Below are positions 9,252 to 23,000 of a stretch of 64,000 bases of DNA, piece by piece. A model generated the notes under the pieces. The model was not told the DNA's origin. It did no database searches and saw only the letters and a list, made by a program, of their open reading frames with translations. Position 1 is the stretch's first letter. Every line of letters starts with the position of its first letter. A program made the position numbers and the translations under genes. Source of the stretch: Aquarana catesbeiana (lineage: Eukaryota > Chordata > Amphibia > Anura > Ranidae); NCBI RefSeq assembly GCF_042186555.1, contig NC_133326.1:591325790-591389789 (forward strand). Reading direction: 5' to 3'.

Positions 9252-10157
9252 TTAACCACTTCCTATCCCGGCTATGGTCAAGTGAGGTCAGCATTTGGGA
9301 TCTCCCATCCTGGGTGGGTGCTCTCAGCTTAACGCCTGTACAGGGGGCACGTGCATGCCGCGTCACTGAGGAGCATCCGCGATCACTCGTAACAGAGCAG
9401 GAATGGGGATCTGTATGTGTGAACACACAGATCCATGTCCTGTCAGGGGAGAGGAGACAGATTGTGTGTTCCTACTATATAGTATATCGGTCTCCTCCCC
9501 CAGTCAGTACAATCCCCCCACAGTTAGAACACACAGTAAGAGAACAAAATGAACCCCTTGATCACCCCCTAGTGTTAACGCCTTCCCTGCCAGTGACATT
9601 TACACAGTAATCAGTGCATATTTATAGCTCCGATCGCTGTATAAATGTCAACGATTTAAAAAAAGTGTCAAAAGTGTCTGATCTATCTGCCGCAATGTCT
9701 CAGTCATAATAAAAATTGCAGATTGCCGTCATTACTAGTAAAATTAATAAATAATAAAAATTCCATAAATCAATAACCTATTTGGTAGGCACTATAACTT
9801 CTGCGCAAACCACGCTCATTGCAATTTTATTTACCAAAAATATGTAGAACAATACATATCGGCCTAAACTTTTTTTTTTTTTTAAATGTGGTTATTTATT
9901 TTAGCAAAAAGTAAAAAATGTTGTGTTTTTTCAAAATTGTCACTCTTTTTTTGTTTATAGCGCAAAAAATAAAAGCTGCAGAGGTGATCAAATACCACCA
10001 AAAGAAAGCTCTATTTGTAGGAAAAAAAGGACGTCAATTCTGTTTGGGTACAACGTTGCATGACCGCGCAATTGTCAGTTAAAGTGATGCAGTGCTGTAT
10101 CACTAAAAATGGCCCAGGCAGGAAGGGGGTAAAATCTTCCGTGGCTGAAGTGGTTAA
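9252..10157. mobile_element. piggyBac-type non-autonomous element, TTAA-flanked
   Basis: The element is bounded by TTAA at 9252-9255 and 10154-10157. It has short terminal inverted repeats CCACTTC...GAAGTGG, which is the arrangement of piggyBac-superfamily insertions. The right part (GTTTATAGCGCAAAAAATA, AGGTGATCAAATACCACCAA, GAAAGCTCTATTTGT) recurs at 39730-39949 and 49430-49856. There is no ORF of note. Confidence 0.8.
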
Positions 10158-10888
10158 GAAAAAACACCGTAAGGTATCCACCACCTTATGTGTCGCATCA
10201 GACCCATTCCCATTAGGTGGAAACTCACCAAATTTATTTGCCTACCACTCTCATGGTTAGGCTAGTAAGCCATAAGAATCAGTTGTTCAAAGATTCCTTA
10301 ATAAACCAATCCACTTCTCCACAGTTTCTTGTAGAAAAGGTGCATATCCATGGGTACACGAAAAAGAAAGGCTCCACTAGTGTAATATTGTAAAGCTCAA
10401 TCTTTAATCTAAAAACAATACCCAGTCCACTCACATATAAAAAAACTTCTATCAAACATTGTATAGCTCATGACATAATCAATTGATCCCCTTCCGCCTT
10501 AACACCTCCACGCTGGCTGACGACTATCCAGGGAAACGGCAATCACTCTCACAATGTTAATGCAATAATTCCAGTTGCTGTCCAGTCACACCCCGATGTA
10601 TGTTTCGTGCCTTCTGACTTCATTACGGGGGTGACAACACTGTACAGCAAGTAGACTTATCAACACTCTGCCTCTGAGCCGTTACCCCCTTCCAAGGTCA
10701 TTAATCATTAGCCAGCTGTGCTAAGCTCAAACCTCTGTAGTATTACCTTCTCAAGGAAATACAAACAATTAAGGAAGTGGCAACATCACACCGTGTGTTC
10801 AATTAACCCTTCAACTTCAAATCTGAGCACTATTCAGTGTTTTTTTGTCTGACTGTGCAATTAACTCTTCATTTCCATCTATAGCTCT
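10158..10888. repeat. Unclassified interspersed element, left part (split by hAT insertion)
   Basis: It contains CACCCCGATGTATGTTTCGTG...CGGGGGTG near 10590-10634, a stem with a GTTTCGTG core like the GTGTTTCGTGGCGACTGCCA motif in the foldback element at 18866. This motif style is frequent in frog repeats. The sequence appears to resume at 12361 after the hAT insertion. The class is unknown. Confidence 0.35.
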
Positions 10889-10896
10889 GTGCCTAT

Positions 10897-12352
10897 TAGG
10901 GATGAGTCTGATGTTCGAGTTTGAACATAAGTTCGACTTGAACATCGGGTGTTCGCCTGTTCACCGAATAGCGAACAATTTGGGGTGTTCTCGGCAAATT
11001 CGAAAGCCACGGAACACCCTTTAAAAGTCTATGGGAGAAATCAAAAGTGCTAATTTTAAAGGCTTATATGCATGGTATTGTCATAAAAAGTGTTTGGGGA
11101 CCTGGGTCCTGCCCCAGGGGACATGTATCAATGCAAAAAAAGTTTTAAAAACAGCGTTTTTTTCAGGAGCAGTGATTTTAATAATGCTTAAAGTGAAACA
11201 ATAAAAGTGTAATATTCCTTTAAATTTCGTATCCTGGGGGGTGTTTATAGTATGCCTGTAAACTGGCGCATGTTTCCCGTGTTTAGAACAGTCCGAGAGC
11301 AAAATGGCATTTCTAAAGGAAAAAAAAGTGATTTAAAAGTACTCGCAGCTATAATGAATTGTCGGTCCCGGCAATACACATAAAAGTTCATTGATAAAAA
11401 CGACATGGGATTCCTCCACAGGGGAACCCTGAACCAAACTTAAAAAAAAAATGCGTTGGGGGTCCCCCCAAATTCCATACCAGACCCTTAAGGTCTGGTA
11501 TGGATATTAAAGGGAACCCCACGCCAAAATTAAAAAAAAATGGTGTGGGGTCTCCCTCAAAATCCATACCAGGGTCTGGTATGGATTTTAGGGGAGACCC
11601 GTGCCAAAATAAAAAAAATGGCATGAGGTCCCCCCAAAAACCATACCAGACCTTTATCCGAGCATGCAACCTGGTAGGCTGCAGGAAAAGAGGGGGGACG
11701 AGAGAGCGCCCCCCCTCATGAACCCTACCAGGCCACATGCCCTCAACATTGGGAGGGTGCTTTGGGGTAGCCCCCCAAAGCACCTTGTCCCCATGTTGAT
11801 GGGGAGAAGGGCCTCATCCCCACAACCCTTGCCCGGTGGTTGTGGGGGTCTGCGAACAGGGGGCTTATCAGAATCTGTGAATGGTAACGGGGTACAAATG
11901 TATCCCTACCATTTCACAAAAAAATGTGTGAAAATGGTAAAAAAAGAGAAGTCCTTTATTAAAAAAATAATAAAATAAAACTGTCCCACAAAGTCTTCTT
12001 CTTCTCTCGCTCCAATGGACCGAAAAAGAAAAAGAAAAAAACGCTGCCTACGATCTGCCTCCATGTGAGGCACCCACCGTAATGACCGACCTCTCAGGTG
12101 ACAGATCTTTGACAACTGAGGGCTGGGCCACACAATGACTTTTTTTTGCATTGATACATGTCCCCTGGGGCAGGACCCAGGTCCCCAAACACTTTTTAAG
12201 ACAATAACTTGCATATACGCCATTAAAATTTGCACTTTTGATTTTTCATGTTTGTGTCCCATAGACTTTAACGGTGTTTGCGTGTTTAAATTATTTGCCT
12301 GTTCGCATGTTCTGTTGAGAACCAAACCGGGGGGGTGCTTGGATCATCCCTA
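10897..12352. mobile_element. Non-autonomous hAT element with perfect 8-bp TSD
   Basis: The ends are TAGGGATGA...TCATCCCTA, flanked by identical 8-bp direct repeats GTGCCTAT at 10889-10896 and 12353-12360. That TSD length and the YARGG-type end are hAT hallmarks. The subterminal regions form long inverted repeats: 10,990-11,150 contains TCTATGGGA, GTGTTTGGGGACCTGGGTCC and ATGTATCAATGCAAAA, and the complement lies at 12,130-12,290. The middle holds about 80-bp repeats with the hairpin CCATACCAGACCCTTAAGG. The same terminal sequence begins the transposase-bearing copies at 49857-62850. There is no transposase gene, so it is a derivative mobilised in trans. Confidence 0.9.
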
Positions 12353-12360
12353 GTGCCTAT

Positions 12361-12759
12361 ACATCTCTAAATATACAAACAATGATAGTACTCATCAGGG
12401 TAAAAATGAATATGAAAAAAATATTGCCATAACAGTACTCAGACCTTGGAAAGAGCAACAACTAGAGTAAATAACAATGTTAATGAATCCAATTAAAAAT
12501 ACATACAGATATTAAAATCTGGATAATATTCCATAAAGTAAATAAAACAAAGCTCAACATTAGACATATGTACTAGAAATATACATTTAAAAAATATAGA
12601 CATAATATACATTTAAAAAAACAAGGATCAAAATCCAATAATAAAAACTGTTTTACTTTGTTCTCTTCCTTTTGGAACTCTGGATGTGTTATGGTATCTC
12701 TTGGAAGCTTTCCATATGTAACTGCTGATTTGATACCTAATCCTGGTTCTATGATATTT
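12361..12759. other. AT-rich sequence between hAT insertion and satellite
   Basis: This is probably the continuation of the element interrupted at 10888. It is AT-rich with repeated ATACATTTAAAAAA words near 12585-12630. No gene was found. Confidence 0.35.
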
Positions 12760-15700
12760 ACATAAGGTACCCCCAGCAGAGTCCGTTCTTACATCAGGTG
12801 CCCCAGCGGACCCTGTAATTACATCAGGTGCCCCCAGCAGAGTCTGTCCTTACATCAGGTGCCCCCAGCGGAGTCTGTCCTTACATCAGGTGCCCCCAGC
12901 AGAGCCCCTCCTTACATCAGGTGCCCCCAGCAGAGTCCCTCCTTACATCAGGTGCCCCCAGCAGAATCCCTCCTTACATAAGGTGTCCCTATCAGTGAAG
13001 TCCTTCCTTACATCTGTGTCCTCAGCAGTGGAGTACTACTCACATCTGTGTCCCTATCAGTGGAGTCCCTCCTTACATCTGTGTCCCCAGCAGCGGAGTC
13101 CTCACATCTGTGTCCCTATCAGTGGAGTCCTTCCCTACATCTGTGTCCCCATCAGCGGAGTCCCTCCTTACATCTGTGTCCTCATCAGCGGAGTCCCTCC
13201 TTACATCTGTGTCCCCCTCAGCAGCGTCCCTCCTTACATCAGTTTTCCTATCAGTGGAGCCCCTCCTTACATCTGTGTCCCCATCAGCGTAGTCCCTCCT
13301 TACATCTGTGTCCCCATTAGCGTAGTCCTCCTTACATCTGTGTCCCCATTAGTGGAGCCCCTTCTTACATCTGTGTCCCCATCAGTGGAGTCCTCCTTAC
13401 ATCTGTGCCCCCATCAGCGGAGTCACTCCTTACATATGTGTCCCCATCAGCAGAGTACCTCCTTATATCTGTGTCCCCATCAGCGGAGACCCTCCTTAAA
13501 TCTGTGTCCCCATCAGCAGAGTCCTCCTTACATCTGTGTCCCCATCAGCGGAGCCCCTCCTTACGTCTGTGTCCCCATCAGAAGAGTCCTCCTTATATCT
13601 GTGTCCCCATCAACAAAGCCACTCCTTACACCTGTGTCCCCATCAGCGGAGCCCCTCCTTACATCTGTGTCCCCATCAGCGAAGCCCCTCCTTACATCTG
13701 TGTCCGCATCAGCAGAGTCCTCCTTACATCTGTGTCCCCATCAGTGGAGCCCCTCCTTACATCTGTGTCCCCATGAGCAGAGTCCTCCTTACATCTGTGT
13801 CCCCATCAGCGAAGCCCCTCCTTACATCTATGTCCCAATCAACGGAGCCCCTTCTTACATCTGTGTCCCCATTAGCAGAGTTCTCCTTACATCTGTCTCC
13901 CCATCAGTGAAGTCCCTCCTTACATCTGTGTCCCCATTAGCGTAGTCCTCCTTATATTTGTGTCCCCATTAGTGGAGCCCCTTCTTACATCTGTGTTCCC
14001 ATCAGTGGAGTCCACCTTACATCTATGCCCCCATCAGCGGAGTCGCTTCTTACATATGTGTCCCTGTCAGCGAAGCCACTCCTTACACCTGTGATCCCAT
14101 CAGTAGAGCCCCTCCTTACATCTGTGTCCCCATCACTGAAGCCCCTCTTTACATCTGTGTCCCCATCAGCAGAGTCCTCCTTACATCTGTGTCCCCATCA
14201 GCGGAGCCCCTCATTACATCTGTGTCCCCATGAGCAGAGTCCTCCTTACATCTGTGTCCCCATCAGCGAAGCCCCTCCTTACATCTATGTCCCCATCAGC
14301 GGAGCCCCTTCTTACATCTGTGTCCCCATCAGCAGAGTTCTCCTTACATCTGTCTCCCCATCAGTGAAGTCCCTCCTTACATATGTGTCCCCATCAGCAG
14401 AGACCCTCCTTACACCTTACGTCTGTGTCCCCATCAGCGGAGTCCTCCCTACATCTGTGTCCCCATCAACAAAGCCCCTCCTTACATCTGTGTCCCCATC
14501 AGCAGAGTCCTCTTTACATCTGTGTCCCCATCAGTGAAGCCCGTTGTTACATCTGTGTCCCCTTCAGCGGAGCCCTGCCTTACATCTGTGTCCCACCAGA
14601 GGAGTCCCTCCTAACATCTGTGTCCCCATCAGCAGAGTCCTCCTTACATCTATGTCCCCATCAGTGGAGCCCCTCCTTACATCTGTGTCCCCATCAGCAG
14701 AGTCCTCCTTACATCTGTCTCCCCATCAGCGAAACCCCTCCTTAAATCTGTGTCCCCATCAGCTGAGTCCTCCTTACATCTGTGCCCCCATCAGCGGAGT
14801 CGCTCCTTACATATGTGTCCCCATCAGCAGAGTCCCTCCTTACATCTGTGTCGCCATTAGCAGAGTCCTCCTTACATCTGTGTCCCATCAGCAGAGTCCT
14901 CCCTACATCTGTGTCCTCTTCAGTGGAGCCTCTCCTTACATCTGTGTCCCCATCAGCAAAGTCCTCCTTACATCTGTGTCCCCATCAGCAAAAACACCCC
15001 TTACATCTGTGTCCCCATCAGCGAAGCCCCTCCTTACACCTGTGTCCCCATCAGCGGAGCCACTCCTTACACCTGTGTCCCCATCAGCTGAGCCCCTCCT
15101 TACATCTGTGTCCCCATCAGCAGAGTCCTCCTTACATCTGTGTCCCCATCAGCGGAGTCCCTCCTTACATCTGTGTCCCCATCAGCAGAGTCCTCCTTAC
15201 ATCTGTGTCCCCATCAGCAGAGTCCTCCTTACATCTGTGTCCCCATCAGTGAAGCCCCTCAATACATCTGTGTCCCAATCAGCGGAGCCCCTCCTTACAT
15301 CTGTGTCCCCATCAGTAGAGCCCTCCTTACATCTGTGTCCCCATCAGCGGAGCCCCTCCTTGCATTTGTGTCCTCATCAGCAAAGTCCTCCTTACATCTG
15401 TATCCCCATCAGCGAAGCCCCTCCTTACTTCTATGTCCCCATCAGCAAAGTCCTCTTTACATCTGTCTCCCCATCAGTGAAGCCCCTCCTTACATCTGTT
15501 TCCCCATCAGCTGAGTCCTCCTTACATCTGTGTCCCCATCAGCGGAGCCCCGCCTCACATCTATGTCCCTATCAGTGGAGACCCTCTTTACACCTGTGTC
15601 CCCATCAGCAGAGTCCTCCTTATATATGTGTCCCCATCAGCGGAGCCCCACCTTACATCTGTGTCCTCATCAGCAGAGTCCTCCTTATATATGTGTCCCC

Positions 15701-18415
15701 ATCAGCAAAGCCCCTCCTTACATCTGTGTCCTCATCAGCAGAGTCCTCCTTACATCTGTATCCCCATCAGCAAAGACCCTCCTTACATCTGTGTCTCCAT
15801 CAGCAGAGCCTCACCTTACATCTGTGTCCCCATCAGCGGAGTCCCTCCTTACATCTGTGTCCCCATCAGCAGAGTCCTCCTTACATCTATAAATCAGTTT
15901 TCCTATCAGCGGAGCCCCTCCTTACATCTGTGTCCCCATCAGCGTAGTCCCTCCTTACATCTGTGTCCCCATTAGCGTAGTCCTCCTTACATCTGTGTCC
16001 CCATTAGTGGAGCCCCTTCTTACATCTGTGTCCCCATCAGTGGAGTCCTCCTTACATCTGTGCCCCCATCAGCGGAGTCACTCCTTACATATGTGTCCCC
16101 ATCAGCAGAGTACCTCCTTACATCTGTGTCCCCATCAGCGGAGACCCTCCTTAAATCTGTGTCCCCATCAGCAGAGTCCTCCTTACATCTGTGTCCCCAT
16201 CAGCGGAGCCCCTCCTTACATCTGTGTCCCCATCAGAAGAGTCCTCCTTATATCTGTGTCCCCATCAACGAAGCCACTCCTTACACCTGTGTCTCCATCA
16301 GCGGAGCCCCTCCTTACATCTGTGTCCCCATCAGCGAAGCCCCTCCTTACATCTGTGTCCGCATCAGCAGAGTCCTCCTTACATCTGTGTCCCCATCAGT
16401 GGAGCCCCTCCTTACATCTATGTCCCCGTGAGCAGAGTCCTCCTTACATCTGTGTCCCCATCAGCGAAGCCCCTCCTTACATCTATGTCCCAATCAACGG
16501 AGCCCCTTCTTACATCTGTGTCCCCATTAGCAGAGTTCTCCTTACATCTGTCTCCCCATCAGTGAAGTCCCTCCTTACATCTGTGACCCCATTAGCGTAG
16601 TCCTCCTTATATTTGTGTCCCCATTAGTGGAGCCCCTTCTTACATCTGTGTTCCCATCAGTGGAGTCCTCCTTACATCTGTGCCCCCATCAGCGGAGTCG
16701 CTCCTTACATATGTGTCCCTGTCAGTGAAGCCACTCCTTACACCTGTGATCCCATCAGTAGAGCCCCTCCTTACATCTGTGTCCCCATCACTGAAGCCCC
16801 TCCTTACATCTGTGTCCCCATCAGCAGAGTCCTCCTTACATCTGTGTCCCCATCAGCTGAGCCCCTCATTACATCTGTGTCCCCATGAGCAGAGTCCTCC
16901 TTACATCTGTGTCCCCATCAGCGAAGCCCCTCCTTACATCTATGTCCCCATCAGCGGAGCCCCTTCTTACATCTGTGTCCCCATCAGCAGAGTTCTCCTT
17001 ACATCTGTCTCCCCATCAGTGAAGTCCCTCCTTACATATGTGTCCCCATCAGCAGAGACCCTCCTTACACCTTACATCTGTGTCCCCTTCAGCGGAGTCC
17101 TCCCTACATCTGTGTCCCCATCAGCAGAGTCCTCTTTACATCTGTGTCCCCATCAGTGAAGCCCCTCATTACATCTGTGTCCCCTTCAGCGGAGCCCTGC
17201 CTTACATCTGTGTCCCACCAGAGGAGTCCCTCCTTACATCTGTGTCCCCATCAGCAGAGTCCTCCTTACATCTATGTCCCCATCAGTGGAACCCCTCCTT
17301 ACATCTGTGTCCCCATCAGCAGAGTCCTCCTTACATCTGTCTCCCCATCAGCGAAACCCCTCCTTAAATCTGTGTCCCCATCAGCTGAGTCCTCCTTACA
17401 TCTGTGCCCCCATCAGCGGAGTCGCTCCTTACATATGTGTCCCCATCAGCAGAGTCCCTCCTTACATCTGTGTCGCCATTAGCAGAGTCCTCCTTACATC
17501 TGTGTCCCATCAGCAGAGTCCTCCCTACATCTGTGTCCTCTTCAGTGGAGCCCCTCCTTACATCTGTGTCCCCATCAGCAAAGTCCTCCTTACATCTGTG
17601 TCCCCATCAGCAAAAACACCCCTTACATCTGTGTCCCCATCAGCGAAGCCCCTCCTTACACCTGTGTCCCCATCAGCGGAGCCACTCCTTACACCTGTGT
17701 CCCCATCAGCGGAGCCCCTCCTTACATTTGTGTCCCCATCAGCAGAGTCCTCCTTACATCTGTGTCCCCATCAGCAGAGTCCTCCTTACATCTGTGTCCC
17801 CATCAGTGAAGCCCCTCAATACATCTGTGTCCCAATCAGCGGAGCCCCTCCTTACATCTGTGTCCCCATCAGTAGAGCCCTCCTTACATCTGTGTCCCCA
17901 TCAGCGGAGCCCCTCCTTGCATTTGTTTCCTCATCAGCAAAGTCCTCCTTACTTCTATGTCCCCATCAGCAAAGTCCTCCTTACATCTGTCTCCCCATCA
18001 GTGAAGCCCCTCCTTACATCTGTTTCCCCATCAGCTGAGTCCTCCTTACATCTGTGTCCACATCAGCGGAGCCCCGCCTCACATCTATGTCCCTATCAGT
18101 GGAGACCCTCTTTACACCTGTGTCCCCATCAGCAGAGTCCTCCTTATATATGTGTCCCCATCAGCGGAGTCCCACCTTACATCTGTGTCCTCATCAGCAG
18201 AGTCCTCCTTATATATGTGTCCCCATCAGCAAAGCCCCTCCTTACATCTGTGTCCTCATCAGCAGAGTCCTCCTTACATCTGTATCCCCATCAGCAAAGA
18301 CCCTCCTTACATCTGTGTCTCCATCAGCGGAGCCTCGCCTTACATCTGTGTCCCCATCAGCGGAGTCCCTCCTTACATCTGTGTCCCCATCAGCAGAGTC
18401 CTCTTTACATCTATA
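12760..18415. repeat. Giant 32/33-bp minisatellite, block 1
   Basis: It is a tandem array of units such as CCTTACATCTGTGTCCCCAT followed by CAGCGGAGCCCCT (33 bp) or CAGCAGAGTCCT (32 bp). The left edge (12760-12990) uses a divergent unit with CAGGTGCCCCCAGCAGAG. A higher-order repeat of about 2655 bp is visible: the variant TCAGTTTTCCTATCAG at 13239 recurs at 15894, followed by the same run of variant units. All three forward frames stay open for long stretches (SVSPSAEPLLT, LCPHQRSPSLH, ICVPISGAPPY), because the unit has no forward stop. The resulting ORFs of up to 467 codons are repeat artefacts, not proteins. Confidence 0.95.
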
Positions 18416-20057
18416 AAAAGGAAGGAAGGTGGGACTTTATATGAAGAATGCACCCCTGGAGATAACACAATATATACGAAAATGAATGGTACTAAGTATA
18501 ATTGAACTATGGACTTTCCATGACAGCATTGCAAAACATCAATTGACAGTCATAAGTTTATTGATATAAAAATATAACAATAATAGTAATACCATAATAA
18601 AATATTGACATAGCAAGTTCATAATGTAAAACATTATATAGAACAAAGTTCAGTGGGATATATAAAATATAACAATGATAATTACAATATATACTAGTAA
18701 CATAATTAGTTCATATTTTACACGTTAAATAGAGCCATTTTCATAAAAGTGTGTCTCCCTGATAAAGAACTGTATCTCTAGTTCATTGGTACGATCCAAT
18801 TGGTAAGTGTGGTGATTACCGGTATTGTAGAATATGAGCAAAAAGGCATCTATTGGCTCTACGTGTTTCGTGGCGACTGCCACTCTTCAGGAGCAAGTAT
18901 GGAGTAGATGTCTATAAGTATTGAAACACAAAATAATTTGTAAAAATAATAATTATTGTAAATAGGAAGAGGAGTGGGGAGATATCCCCAATTTGCCAAG
19001 ACTAATTACAGAAATGCCAATGAGACTGGGTGCAGGTATGGAGGGCCGGAGGGCCAACCAGAAACAACATCAGTCACGGGAGCTGAGGTGGACAAACCCG
19101 GGCATAGATGGATCACCAAAGGGAGACAGTATTCCCCAGGGAAAGGCCCCCATGGATAAAAAAAATAGAGAGAAGATGTGATCCACGGAAGTGTAACCAT
19201 CTATGGAGAAGGAGGTATATGGTAAAATGTATGGGATATAGCAGTATATGTATTACAAAAGGTGACTGGTATAAACAAAAACATTGATGGAAAAGCGGAA
19301 AAATTATTAAAAAATTATGATGCAGGAACCATCAAGTGATGTGGAAATGTGGATCACATCTTCCCTCTTTTTTTTTTATCCATGGGGGCCTTTCCCTGGG
19401 GAATACTATCTCCCTTTGGCAATCCATCTACGCCCGGGTTTGTCCACCTCAGCTCCCGGGACTGATGTTGTTTCTGGTCAGCCCTCCAGCCCTCCATACC
19501 TGCACCCAGTCTCATTGGCATTTCTGTAGGTAGTCTTGGCAAATTGGGGATATCTCCCCTCTCCTCTTCCTATTTACAATAATTATTATTTTTACAAATT
19601 AATTATGTGTTTCAATACTTATAGACATCTACTCCATACTTGCACCTGAAGAGTGGCAGTCGCCACGAAACGCCAATTGGATCATACCAATGAACGAGAG
19701 ATACAGTTCTTTATCAGGGAGACACGCTTTTATGAAAATGGCTCTATTTATGGTGTACAATATGAACCCATTATGTTATTAGTATATATTGTTATTATCA
19801 TTGTTATATTTTATATATCCCACTGAACTTTGTTCTATATAATGTTTTACATTATGAACTTGCTATGTCAATATTTTATTATGGTATTACTATTATTGTT
19901 ATATTTTTATACCAATAAACCTATGACTGACAATTGTTTTGTAATGCTGTCATGGAAAGTCCATAGTTCAATTATACTTAGTACCGTCCATTTTCATATA
20001 TATCGTGTTATCTCCAGGGGTGCATTCTTCATATAAAGTCCAACCTTCCTTCCTTTT
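18416..20057. mobile_element. Foldback element inside the satellite
   Basis: Two arms of about 720-780 bp (about 18416-19195 and 19330-20057) are reverse complements. The left arm starts AAAAGGAAGGAAGGTGGGAC and the right ends CCTTCCTTCCTTTTC. Both contain AGAATGCACCCCTGGAGATA or its complement, ATATTGACATAGCAAGTTCA, and a GTTTCGTGGCGACTGCCACT motif. The loop is short (about 135 bp). The right arm lacks about 60 bp present on the left near 18795-18860. No ORF resembles a transposase. It is either a foldback transposon or an inverted duplication; no clear TSD was found. Confidence 0.8.
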
Positions 20058-23000
20058 CATCAAATTAATAGGGATGGAGGTGCTTGGCAGTCCTCCTTAC
20101 ATCTGTGTCTCATCAGCAGAGTCCTCCTTAAATCTGTGTCCCCGTCAGCGGAGCCCCTCCTTACATCTCTGTCCCCATCAGCAGAGTCCTCCTTTCATCT
20201 GTGTCCCCATTAGCAGAGTCCTTCTTACATCTGTGTCCCCATCAGAGGAGCCCCTCCTTACATCTGTGTCCCCATCAGCAGAGTCCTCCTTACATCTGTC
20301 TCCCCATCAGCGAAGCCCCTCCTTACATCTGTTTCCCCATCAGCTGAGTCCTCCTTACATCTGTGTCCCCATCAGCGGAGCCAATCCTTACATCTGTGTC
20401 AACATCAGCGGAGTCCCTCCTTGCATCTGTGTCCCCATCAGCAGAGTCCTCCTTACATCTGTGTCCCCATCAGCGAAGCCCCTCCTTACATCTGTGTCCC
20501 CATCAGCGGAGCCCCTCCTTACATCTGTGCCCCCATCAGCAGAGTCCTCCTTACATCTGTCTCCCCATCAGTGAAGCCAATCCTTACATCTGTGTCCCCA
20601 TCAGCTGAGTCCTCCTTAGATCTGTGTCTCCATCAGCAGAGCCCCTCCTCACATCTATGTCCCCATCAGCGGAGCCCCTCTTTACATCTATGTCCCCATC
20701 AGCAGAGCCCTCCTTACATCTGTGTCCCCATCAGCAGCGTCCTCCTTACATCTGTCTCCCCATCAGCGAAGCCTCTCCTTACATCTGTGTCCCCATCAGC
20801 TGAGTCCTCCTTACATCTGTGTCCCCATCAGCGGAGCCCCTCCTTACATCTGTGTCAACATCAGTGGAGTCCCTCCTTGCATCTGTGTCCCCATCAGCAG
20901 AGTCCTCCTTACATCTGTGTCCCCATCAGCGAAGCCCCTCCTTACATCTGTGTCCCCATCAGCGGAGCCCCTCCTTACATCTGTACCCAATCAGGGAGTC
21001 CCTCCTTACATCTGTGTCCCCATCAGCAGAGTCCTCCTTACATCTATGTCCCTATCAGCGGAGCCCCTCCTTACATCTGTGTCGCCATCAGCAGAGTCCT
21101 CCTTACATCTGTGTCCCCATCAGCAGAGTCCTCTTACATCTGTGTCCCATCAGCAGAGTCCTCCCTACATCTGTGTCCTCATCAGTAAGCCCCTCCTTAC
21201 ATCTGTGTCCCCATCAGCAGAGTCCTCCTTACATCTGTGTCCCCATCAGCAGAGTACTACTTACATCTGTGTCCCCATCAGCGAAGCCCCCCTTACATCT
21301 GTGTTCCCATCAGCAAAGCCCCTTCTTACATCTGTGTCCCCATCAGCGGAGCCCCTCCTACCATCTGTGTCCCCATCAGAAGAGTGCTTCTTACATTTGT
21401 GTCCCCATCAGCAGAGTCCTTCTTACATCTGTGTCCCCATCAGCGAAGCCCCTCCTTACATCTATGTCCCCATCAGCGGAGCCCCTCCTTATGTCTGTGT
21501 CCCCATCAGCAGAGTCCTCCTTACATCTGTGTCCCCATCCGCTGAGTCCTCTTTACATCTGTGTCCCCATCAGCAGAGCCCCTCCTCACATCTATGTCCC
21601 CATCAGCAGAACCCCTCTTTACATCTGTGTCCCCATTAGCAGAGTCCCCCTCATATATGTGTCCCCATCAGCGGAGCCCCTCCTTACATTTGTGTCCTTA
21701 TCAGCAGAGTCCTCCTTACATCTGTGTCCCCATCAGCAAAACCCCTCCTTACATTTATGTCCCTATTAGTGGAGCCCCTCTTTACATCTGTGTCCCCATC
21801 AGCAAAGTCCTCCTTACATCTGTCTCCCCATCAGTGGAGCCCCTCCTTACATCTGTGTCCCTATCAGCGGAGTCCTCCCTATATCTGTTTTCCCATCTGC
21901 GAAGCCCCTCTTTACATCTGTGTCCCCATCAGCTGAGTCCTCCTTATATCTGTGTCCCCATCAGCGGAGCCCCTCCTTACATCTGTGTTCCCATCAGCAG
22001 AGTCCCGCCTTATATCTGCGTCCGCATCAGCAGAGTCCTCCTTACATCTGTGTCCCCATCAGCGGAGACCCTCCTTACATCTGTGTCCCCATCAGCAGAG
22101 TCCTCCTTACATCTGTGTCCCCATCAACAGAGTCCTTCTTACAACTGTGTCCCCATCAGCAGAGCCCCTCCTTACATCTGTGTCCCCATCAGCAGAGTCC
22201 TCCTTAAATCTGTGTCCCCATCAGCAGAGTCCTACTTACATCTGTGTCCCCATCAGCGAAGCCCCCCTTACATCTGTGTTCCCATCAGTAAAGCCCCTTC
22301 TTACACCTGTGTCCCCATCAGCAGAGCCCCTCCTTACATCTGTGTCCCCATCAGTGGAGCCCCTCCTTACATCTGTGTCCCCATCAGCAGAGTCCTTCTT
22401 ACATCTGTGTCCCCATCAGCGGAGCCTCTCCTACCATCTGTGTCCCCATCAGCAGAGTGCTTCTTACATTTGTGTCCCCATCAGCAGAGTCCTCCTTACA
22501 TCTGTATCCCCATCAGCGAAGCCCCTCCTTACATCTATGTCCCCATCAGCTGAGCCCCTCCTTACATCTGTGTCCCCATCAGCAGAGTCCTCCTTACATC
22601 TGTGTCCCCATCAGCTGAGTCCTCTTTACATCTGTGTCCCCATCAGCAGAGCCCCTCCTTACATCTGTGTCCCCATCAGCAGAGTCCTCCTTACATCTGT
22701 CTCCCCATCAGTGGAGCCCCTCCTTACATCTGTGTCCCTATCAGCGGAGTCCTCCCTATATCTGTTTTCCTATCTGCGAAGCCCCTCTTTACATCTGTGT
22801 CCCCATCAGCAGAGTCCACCTTACATCTGTGTCCCCATCAACGAAGCCCCTCCTTACATCTGTGTCCCCATCAGCGGAGCCCCTCCTTACATCTGTGTTC
22901 CCATCAGCAGAGTCCCGCCTTATATCTGCGTCCCCATCAGCAGAGTCCTCCTTACATCTGTGTCCCCATCAGCGGAGCCCCTCCTTACATCTGTGTCCCC

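Noticed and set aside
12890..13945. Long open frames of 100-500 codons with PSAEPLLT-type repeats across 12.9-27.4 kb
   Set aside because: They arise from the 32/33-bp satellite, which lacks forward stops in all frames. There is no start context, no domain and no codon bias, so they are annotated as repeat only.
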